Source: Candidatus Alcyoniella australis (GTDB lineage: Bacteria; Lernaellota; Lernaellaia; JAVCCG01; Alcyoniellaceae). From it: a stretch of DNA of 26,877 bases. Positions 1 through 5,031 of this stretch are shown piece after piece; position 1 is the stretch's first letter, and each line of letters opens with the position of its first letter. Made by a program: the position numbers and the translations under genes. The stretch covers positions 1 through 26,877 of the forward strand of contig JAVCCG010000104.1 in NCBI GenBank assembly GCA_030765605.1, written 5' to 3'. The notes below the pieces were generated by a model. That model saw only the letters and a program-made list of their open reading frames with translations. It did not search any database and was not told the DNA's origin.

Positions 1-71
1 CCAAAACTCGCGTAGTACACTGGTCGTAATGCTACGAGCCACTCCGCGTCGAAAGATGGTGGAGGGAAGGT

Positions 72-93
72 AAAGATCGTAAAAACGATCTTT
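72..93. repeat. Perfect 9-bp hairpin, AAAA loop
   Basis: Arms AAAGATCGT (72-80) and ACGATCTTT (85-93) are exact reverse complements around a 4-nt AAAA loop. The stem ends in TTT on both strands, so it could act as a weak bidirectional terminator, but no clear U-tract follows on either side. Confidence 0.5.
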
Positions 94-225
94 GTGTGAA
101 GGCTCGCCGGGGCGGCTTGGAGCCGCATCAAAGCTCGCATATTTCCCTGGTCATTTTGCGTAGACCCATGCCGCGACGCGGAGAGCATCGTCGAGCCACA
201 TGCAGGTCACGTACGCGAGTTTTGC

Positions 226-242
226 CCCGGCTCGAAGCCGGG
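226..242. repeat. GC-rich 7-bp hairpin
   Basis: CCCGGCT (226-232), loop CGA, AGCCGGG (236-242) form a perfect 7-bp stem with a 3-nt loop. It directly abuts the left arm of the 26-bp inverted repeat at 242-267, so the two elements may belong to one structured unit. Confidence 0.5.
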
Positions 243-397
243 CGACAGCTCGCTCAGCGCGTTCTCAAAGAAGGATTGTTCATCGAGACAAGATGTTCCG
301 CACGATTGTCGGTCATAGATCGTGGCGTGGCACATGGCACCGCAAACTGCACGTATCAGCCGACCCAAGGATGAGAACGCGCTGAGCGAGCTGTCGC
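242..397. repeat. Perfect 26-bp inverted repeat separated by 104 bp
   Basis: Positions 242-267 and 372-397 are exact reverse complements over 26 bases. The match ends abruptly: 241/398 and 268/371 mismatch. The 104-bp spacer has no transposase-like frame. Such a long perfect pair is not expected by chance. It could be the ends of a small non-autonomous element, a long RNA or cruciform stem, or two inverted copies of a dispersed repeat. I did not see flanking target duplications. Confidence 0.7.
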
Positions 398-446
398 GCG
401 TAGTCAGGTGGTAAATCTCAAGACAATGCCCGGCTCGCGCCTACCA

Positions 447-468
447 AATAATGTTATTCAACATTATT
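447..468 (-). terminator. AT-rich hairpin 3' of plsB, possible weak terminator
   Basis: AATAATGTT (447-455) and AACATTATT (460-468) form a perfect 9-bp stem with a 4-nt loop, starting 16 bases past the plsB stop. Its position fits a transcription end for the leftward gene. The stem is AT-rich and is followed on the minus strand only by TTTGG, so as an intrinsic terminator it would be weak. Confidence 0.35.
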
Positions 469-483
469 ACCCCACCCCACCCT

Positions 484-3144
484 TTAGAAGCTGATGAAGT
501 TCGAGAGGCGTTCGGTGGTTTGGGCCAGGCGTTCGCGATCGGCCACGCGGTAGAGCACGACCTCTTTTTTAGTCCCCAGCTTTTTACGCAAGCGGCTGAC
601 GATCTGCTCGTCGACCAGCATCCGCAGGGCGTTGTCGAAAATGCTTTTGCTCGCCGCCTCGGTGCGACCGATCTCGCCCAGGCCGATCAGCCGTTCGCTC
701 TGTTTGAGCGCGTGACGCAGCAGGTCGCGGTCGCCCAGCTCGCGGTTCTTAAGCCTGCCCAGGGTGTGGCACAGCACGTAGTAACCCTCGCAAAAGCTCG
801 CGGTCTGTCCGGCCCAGAGCGTCAGGATGTTGTGCTGGTTGGGGTCGCTATCGACGTTCTCGCCATCGAGTTTGAGCAGGCCCGAGTCGAGCAGTTGCTC
901 GAGCTCGCGGCCGAAGTCAAAGCGCCGTCGTTGCTCGTCGGGCCGCGGCTGGTCGCCGAAGATGAACTCGTAGCGCAGCAGGCGCATCAGCCAGGAGAAG
1001 TCGTCGAACAGCTCCGGGATCGGCGAGCGCCGGCCGTGTTTGTCGCGCGCCAGGGCGGCCAGCGAAAGCAGCGAGAGGAACTGCACGTGGTGCATCAGCA
1101 TGTTGCGGTACAGCGAGAGGGCCAGGCGCTTGTCCGGCTCGACGTAGCAGATTGCGGCCCGCGGGTCGCTCGGGTCGTCCTCGAGCTTGAGCAGCGATTG
1201 CCCCTGAAGCAGCGCCAGTACTTTCTCGACCCAGTCCGGGTCGCGCAGCACGGTCTCCTGCAGCTTGGCTCCGCGACGGTGCAGCAGCCGCACCAGCACG
1301 CCGCAGCGCGCGATCAGTTCGCTACGCAGCACTCCGCGGCGCGGGTCGGCGATCAAGGCGGCGGCGACGATCGATGCGGGCGTGGTCAGGCTGACGCGGT
1401 TGATCTCGTAGCTCACGCGGTAGGCGATGCGCTGGGCCAGCGCCATGGTCTGCTCGCGCTGGGTCGGCACGTTTTCGAGCCCTTCCTCGCGTAGGTACTG
1501 GCCCACGGTGAACGGCTCGGCAAAGGTCAGGTGCACCGAGCCCTGGGGCTGGAGGATCATTTTGCGATGGCGGAAGACCGTGCCCAGGTTTTCGCCCTCG
1601 TTCCCCTTGCCCGCCAGCTCCTTGAGGTAGAAGCGCTCCTCAAAGATCCGCTCGTAGTCGATGGAGATCGGCGCGATCAGCAGGTCGCGCACTCCCGAGC
1701 GGCGGAAGGCATCGAGCACGATCGAAAGGAAGCCCAGCTTGGGCACGATCAACTTGCCCACGCGGCTGCGGCCGCCCTCGATAAAAAACTCGATGTTGTG
1801 CCCGTGGCGGATCAGCGTTTCAACGTACTTGGCGAAGGTCGCGGCGTAGACCGGCTGCCCCTTGAAACTGCGGCGCAGGAAGAACGCGCCGCCCCTGCGA
1901 AAGATCGCCGACAGCGGCCAGAAGTTGAGGTTGATCCCGGCGGCGATGTGCGGCGGGATCATGTGCTGGCGGTAGAGCACGTAGGAGACCAGCAGGTAGT
2001 CGATGTGGCTCTTGTGGCACGGGATGTAGATCACCGGCATATCGCGCGCCATCTTGCGCACCTTGCGCAGGTTGCCCACGCGGACCTCGATCGAGGTGTA
2101 CATCCGGCCAAGTAGTCGGGTGAGGATCCGGATGAGCACGCGAACCATGCTGTCCGAGTAGTCGCTGGCGATCTCGTCGGCGTAGCGCCGGGGCAGGTGA
2201 TAGTAGTCCTTGAGAAAGTCCTTGCCATCGGCCTCGGCCAGGGCCTTGACCTGCGAAAGCAGGTCGCGGTCGTGGGCCACGATGTCGACGATCTCCTCGC
2301 GCGACTTCAGCCGCGGCCCCTGGATTACGCGGCGCTCGCGGTTAAGCAGGTCGAGCACCTCGCGCCGCAGCTCGTAGGCCAGCTCCTCGTGACGGTTGAA
2401 GATGTCGGGTACTTGCGGCGCGGTGCGCTGCACGTATTCGCGCAGGTCGATCGGCGGCATCAGACGACACAGGGCGAAGCCGGGTCTGGTCAGCAGGTTG
2501 TACAGCGTACGCAGTGTCCCCGGGTCGTCCGGCGGGCCGAACAGCAGGTCGACCAGCGAGTTGGTCTCTTGCAGCGGAGTCTTGGCGTGCAGCAGCAGCA
2601 GCGGGATCACGATGATCCGACGTTGCGAGTCGGCCAGCATTTTTATCAACTCGGCCAGCGGATCGGGTCGGTCGTAGAAGAAGCGGCGCGGCAGCCCCTC
2701 GTACTGTTTGAGGAAGATCATCTGCGCCTCACCGCGCTCGATCGAGGCGTTGACGAACCCGTCGCGGTAGGGGTTGGGATAGCGCCGCCGCTGCAACGCG
2801 CTACGCGCGATTCCGCCGATGCGGCGCAGGGTGCGCTTGACGCTGAGAAACGGATAGAGGCTGCGATAGTGGCTGAAACGCGGCGGGTCCAGACCGAGCT
2901 GCGCGGCGCGCTGGGCCATGAACAGAAACGGATACCAGCCCGGCGAGCCCACGGCGTAAAAGATCGTACTGTCCGGCGGCGGGGTCCAGTCGCGGCCCAG
3001 GGCCGAACTGTCGACCTGTACCCGCGAGAACAGGTAATTGAGAAAACGACCCAAAGGGCCGCCGGGGACCTGCGGCATGTACGCGCTGTAGAGGTCGTAG
3101 TCGCGGGCGTCGCCGCCCTGCGAAGGCTGCCGGTCGTTGCTCAT
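484..3144 (-). CDS. plsB: Glycerol-3-phosphate 1-O-acyltransferase PlsB
   Basis: Catalyses the first acylation of sn-glycerol 3-phosphate from acyl-CoA or acyl-ACP, giving lysophosphatidic acid at the inner membrane. All four acyltransferase blocks of the family are visible. Block I is HKSHID with the catalytic H-x4-D pair at about H377/D382; block II is GAFFLRRSF near 420; block III is FFIEGGRSR near 453-461; block IV is LIAPISIDYERI near 489. At 886 residues it is somewhat longer than the roughly 807-residue E. coli enzyme, consistent with the large PlsB rather than the small PlsC or PlsY type. The frame can also begin at a TTG at 3150; I prefer the ATG at 3144. No strong ribosome site is visible. 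It lies 64 nt downstream of the S24 repressor on the same strand with no obvious terminator between, so co-transcription is possible. Confidence 0.95.
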   Translation of the reverse strand: MSNDRQPSQGGDARDYDLYSAYMPQVPGGPLGRFLNYLFSRVQVDSSALGRDWTPPPDSTIFYAVGSPGWYPFLFMAQRAAQLGLDPPRFSHYRSLYPFLSVKRTLRRIGGIARSALQRRRYPNPYRDGFVNASIERGEAQMIFLKQYEGLPRRFFYDRPDPLAELIKMLADSQRRIIVIPLLLLHAKTPLQETNSLVDLLFGPPDDPGTLRTLYNLLTRPGFALCRLMPPIDLREYVQRTAPQVPDIFNRHEELAYELRREVLDLLNRERRVIQGPRLKSREEIVDIVAHDRDLLSQVKALAEADGKDFLKDYYHLPRRYADEIASDYSDSMVRVLIRILTRLLGRMYTSIEVRVGNLRKVRKMARDMPVIYIPCHKSHIDYLLVSYVLYRQHMIPPHIAAGINLNFWPLSAIFRRGGAFFLRRSFKGQPVYAATFAKYVETLIRHGHNIEFFIEGGRSRVGKLIVPKLGFLSIVLDAFRRSGVRDLLIAPISIDYERIFEERFYLKELAGKGNEGENLGTVFRHRKMILQPQGSVHLTFAEPFTVGQYLREEGLENVPTQREQTMALAQRIAYRVSYEINRVSLTTPASIVAAALIADPRRGVLRSELIARCGVLVRLLHRRGAKLQETVLRDPDWVEKVLALLQGQSLLKLEDDPSDPRAAICYVEPDKRLALSLYRNMLMHHVQFLSLLSLAALARDKHGRRSPIPELFDDFSWLMRLLRYEFIFGDQPRPDEQRRRFDFGRELEQLLDSGLLKLDGENVDSDPNQHNILTLWAGQTASFCEGYYVLCHTLGRLKNRELGDRDLLRHALKQSERLIGLGEIGRTEAASKSIFDNALRMLVDEQIVSRLRKKLGTKKEVVLYRVADRERLAQTTERLSNFISF

Positions 3145-3208
3145 CGGCAATGATTATCGCACAGGCGCCGATCGTTGACGAAGCTTCGGGCGCGCCGTGC
3201 TGATCGGG

Positions 3209-3880
3209 CTAATGAAAGACCACGCTGACCACCCGGTGGATCCACTCGATCTGCGAGTTGTTGACGAATACCGGATTGTACTCGGGATTGGTCGAGTGCA
3301 GCAGCAGGCCGTCGTCCACCCGGCGCAGTTCTTTGACCATCACCTCGCCGTCCTTGAGCTTGACCACCACCAGCGAGCGCGAGGGGATGTCGTCGAGCTG
3401 CACCTCGGGAGTGCAGATAATGCGGTCGCCGGGATTAAGTCGCGGCACCATCGATTCGCCATCGACCACCAGCGCGTAGGCGTTGGGGTCCTTGATCTCG
3501 GCCGGACGCGAGAGGAACTCGATCCCTTGGCCCACGGGGTAGGGGTCTTCCCAGAAGCCGGACTGGCCGGCTTGAGCCCAGGCGATTACCGGGATCATCG
3601 GCAGCTGCTCGTTGTAGACCACATCGCCGTAGATCAGCTCGGCCACCTCGGGGTTGCGGTCGAACTCGGCCATGCGCAGCAAATGGGAGGGGTCCAGACC
3701 CAGGGATTTGGCGATGGCCACGAGCTTCTCCTTTTTGGGGATCAGCCCGCGCAGCTCGATCTCGGAGACGTACTGCTTGGTGATGCCGCACTGCTGAGCC
3801 ACCTGTTCGATGGTCATCCGAGCCAGCTTCCGCTTTTTCCGCAGATATGATCCTAGCTTTGGCATGACGCAATCATCCAT
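3209..3880 (-). CDS. XRE-family repressor with LexA/CI-like S24 self-cleaving domain
   Basis: This is a 223-residue two-domain repressor. Residues about 9-65 form an XRE/Cro-type helix-turn-helix (IEQVAQQCGITKQYVSEIE). Residues about 95-223 form an S24 peptidase domain with an Ala-Gly cleavage site in WAQAG (A104-G105), a nucleophile Ser143 in DGESMVP, and a general-base Lys183 in VMVKEL. All catalytic parts of RecA-stimulated autocleavage are present, so induction by DNA damage is plausible but inferred. The domain order matches phage CI and its chromosomal relatives; canonical LexA has a winged helix instead. ATG at 3880 sits about 18 nt from a predicted start site; ATG at 3865 is an alternative. 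It is divergent from the ncRNA/orphan-gene promoter and upstream of plsB. No other phage gene is nearby. Confidence 0.9.
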   Translation of the reverse strand: MDDCVMPKLGSYLRKKRKLARMTIEQVAQQCGITKQYVSEIELRGLIPKKEKLVAIAKSLGLDPSHLLRMAEFDRNPEVAELIYGDVVYNEQLPMIPVIAWAQAGQSGFWEDPYPVGQGIEFLSRPAEIKDPNAYALVVDGESMVPRLNPGDRIICTPEVQLDDIPSRSLVVVKLKDGEVMVKELRRVDDGLLLHSTNPEYNPVFVNNSQIEWIHRVVSVVFH

Positions 3881-3904
3881 ATTTATTGGACAGATGTAAA
3901 GAAA

Positions 3905-3933
3905 ATAATAGGACTAGAGGCAAATAGTGTCAT
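3905..3933 (-). promoter_or_regulatory. Sigma70-type promoter of the S24 repressor
   Basis: On the minus strand, ATGACA (3933-3928; 5 of 6 to TTGACA) is followed after exactly 17 bp by TATTAT (3910-3905; 5 of 6 to TATAAT). The expected start site near 3898 gives an untranslated leader of about 18 nt before the ATG at 3880. Confidence 0.6.
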
Positions 3934-3940
3934 GTAAATC

Positions 3941-3969
3941 TTGACCGCCAGCGTTAAGTCAATTATAAT
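3941..3969 (+). promoter_or_regulatory. Strong sigma70-type promoter toward 4235
   Basis: TTGACC (3941-3946; 5 of 6) and a perfect TATAAT (3964-3969) are separated by the optimal 17 bp. The predicted start site is near 3975-3977. This is the best consensus promoter in the window. It faces right, diverging from the repressor promoter. Confidence 0.7.
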
Positions 3970-3977
3970 ATGACTTA
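3955..3977. promoter_or_regulatory. Palindromic operator candidate over the -10 box
   Basis: TAAGTCA (3955-3961) and TGACTTA (3971-3977) form a perfect 7-9-7 inverted repeat centred at 3966, the middle of the TATAAT box. That is the position and size expected of a dimeric helix-turn-helix repressor site that blocks RNA polymerase. The adjacent divergent S24 repressor is the obvious candidate binder. Binding is inferred from position only. Confidence 0.55.
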
Positions 3978-4173
3978 TGGTGCAGGGATTAAATCACCGT
4001 TACGGGGTCTATCGATTCGGATGGATAATGCCGGGTGTAAAATGTCTGCAATATAACAATCAGTTAACAGCAGGTGCTCGGCTGTGCGTGAGCTCAGCTT
4101 CACAGCCATGTGTCAAATCGCATTGGATGTTTGGGGTTGCGGCCACGGCAGTGCGGGCTCTGCTGTTTTTTTT
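3976..4173 (+). ncRNA. Predicted ~200-nt terminated transcript (sRNA or attenuated leader)
   Basis: The strong promoter at 3941-3969 starts a transcript near 3976, and a U-tract terminator at 4145-4173 would end it after about 198 nt. Inside is a second hairpin, GGCTGTG (4080-4086) pairing with CACAGCC (4101-4107). No ribosome site and no plausible protein are seen within it. I recognise no known RNA family. Two readings fit: a stand-alone small RNA repressed by the S24 protein, or a 5' leader whose terminator controls read-through into the gene at 4235. Confidence 0.45.
4145..4173 (+). terminator. Intrinsic terminator with eight-T tract
   Basis: ACGGCAG (4145-4151) pairs with CTGCTGT (4160-4166), giving a 7-bp stem with one G-U pair and an 8-nt loop. 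A run of eight T (4166-4173) follows, its first base shared with the closing A-U pair. It lies 62 nt before the next start codon, so it either ends a short RNA or acts as an attenuator. Confidence 0.6.
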
Positions 4174-4234
4174 ACCCGTTTTGTCTGTTAATAATGGACG
4201 TAACGTAAATATCTGAAAACAGGGGGAGTATGTA

Positions 4235-4588
4235 ATGGAGCTGTCCATCGACCAGTTGATCGGGTTGGCTGAGAGCGGGCACGCCGAGCAGGCGGCTCAG
4301 TGGATCGCGGACCAGGGATTAGATCGGATCTACGATCCGGCGAGCTGCGCCAAGCAACGGCTGACCTTCGAGCGGGCGTTGATCGAGCTGCTGTCCGCGG
4401 GAGTGGGGAACGATCGGATGCGCGGTATCGAGCTGTTCGAGCGCCGGGTGCGGCGCATCTGGGAGCAATACCTCGAGCAGTACGCCCATCAGCACGAACA
4501 CGAGCTGACGCAGATCGCCCTGGATGCGCGCGACGAGGCGTTGGCCGCGCACCTGAGTGACGGCCGATCGCCCGAGGCCCGGCTGTGA
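4235..4588 (+). CDS. Hypothetical protein, helical, 117 aa
   Basis: I do not recognise this family. The protein is charged, soluble and probably all-helical, with no signal peptide or membrane segment. The C-terminal half is strongly amphipathic, with many Arg/Glu and a His-rich patch near residues 84-88. The start is well supported: a strong ribosome site AGGGGGAG (4221-4228) lies 6 nt before ATG 4235. An upstream ATG at 4230 is immediately followed by TAA, making a start-stop pair that overlaps the true ATG. The gene is the first one after the S24-controlled promoter and attenuator-like terminator, and its stop overlaps the next gene's GTG start (GTGA), so the two are probably translationally coupled. 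Confidence 0.75.
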   Translation: MELSIDQLIGLAESGHAEQAAQWIADQGLDRIYDPASCAKQRLTFERALIELLSAGVGNDRMRGIELFERRVRRIWEQYLEQYAHQHEHELTQIALDARDEALAAHLSDGRSPEARL

Positions 4589-5031
4589 GCCCCGCGCTGA
4601 ACGACCTGGACCGGCAGTTCTTCCGCGCGCAGAGCAAGGTCTGCTCCGAGCGCCGGATCGCGGCACGGCCGCTCACGGTGGTGCTCAGCCAGTGGGCCTG
4701 GTATTGCCGGGGCAACCTGGGAAACGCGGTGAGCGTGATGCCCGAATCGGGCCTGCGCTGTGTGGCGCGCAAGCCCTTGGGCTGGATGACCAAGGTCGAG
4801 ATCATCGCTGACATCGACCGGCTGATCCACAAAGCACTGTCCGATGAATCGGCGGTGGAGGAGTTGCAGGCTTACGCGGCCCTGGGCTCGATGGCCAAGG
4901 CCGCCTCGTTTCTGCGCAAATACCGCGACCGTCGCATGGATCAAAACGCGTTTAACCGCCGCGTGCGCGGCAACCAGGCCAAGGCCGCGGCAGCGTTGCG
5001 CGTCGCGGGCTACGTCAGCTATCGCGGCTGA
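4585..5031 (+). CDS. Hypothetical basic protein, 148 aa
   Basis: Unrecognised. It begins with GTG at 4585, overlapping the previous stop by 4 bp. It has no signal peptide or membrane helix. The C-terminal 45 residues are very basic (FLRKYRDRRMDQNAFNRRVRGNQAKAAAALR), suggesting nucleic-acid contact, and a MTKVEIIADIDRLIHKAL helix occupies the middle. The N-terminal third contains two cysteines and tryptophans (WAWYCRG) that could form a small core. Its end overlaps the convergent galactosidase gene by 13 bp (5019-5031), leaving no room for a terminator. Together with the preceding gene it forms an orphan pair under the S24 switch; a DNA- or RNA-binding role is only a guess. Confidence 0.7.
   Translation: MSPALNDLDRQFFRAQSKVCSERRIAARPLTVVLSQWAWYCRGNLGNAVSVMPESGLRCVARKPLGWMTKVEIIADIDRLIHKALSDESAVEELQAYAALGSMAKAASFLRKYRDRRMDQNAFNRRVRGNQAKAAAALRVAGYVSYRG

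Larger units (their letters stand above)
1..483. other. Non-coding left-edge region rich in inverted repeats
   Basis: I see no convincing gene here. The plus-strand open frames are short and arginine-rich with no recognisable motif. The region holds four perfect inverted repeats: a 9-bp hairpin at 72-93, a GC-rich 7-bp hairpin at 226-242, a long-range 26-bp pair at 242-267/372-397, and an AT-rich 9-bp hairpin at 447-468 next to the plsB stop. On the minus strand one frame is open from about 410 down to the window edge apart from a single TGA at 209-207. This could be a decayed gene or a multi-copy repeat; neither can be decided from one copy. Confidence 0.5.
3881..4234. other. AT-rich divergent control region
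   Basis: This 354-base stretch is clearly more AT-rich than its surroundings. It holds a leftward promoter for the repressor, a rightward promoter with a perfect consensus -10, a palindrome over that -10, a hairpin at 4080-4107, a U-tract terminator at 4145-4173 and a strong ribosome site at 4222-4228. A 79-codon frame (3977-4216) runs through it but spans the terminator and looks non-coding. Confidence 0.7.

Noticed and set aside
96-374. Plus-strand frame of 92 codons at the left edge
   Set aside because: Arginine-rich with no motif or ribosome site, and it crosses the inverted-repeat structures.
3977-4216. A 79-codon plus-strand frame starting at the predicted transcription start, with a hydrophobic stretch near its C-terminus
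   Set aside because: It has no ribosome site, runs through the eight-T terminator, and its composition looks non-coding. A leaderless peptide cannot be fully excluded.
3209-5031. Possible prophage around the CI-like repressor
   Set aside because: No integrase, excisionase, structural or lysis genes and no attachment-site repeats are visible; the neighbours are plsB and an enzyme gene.
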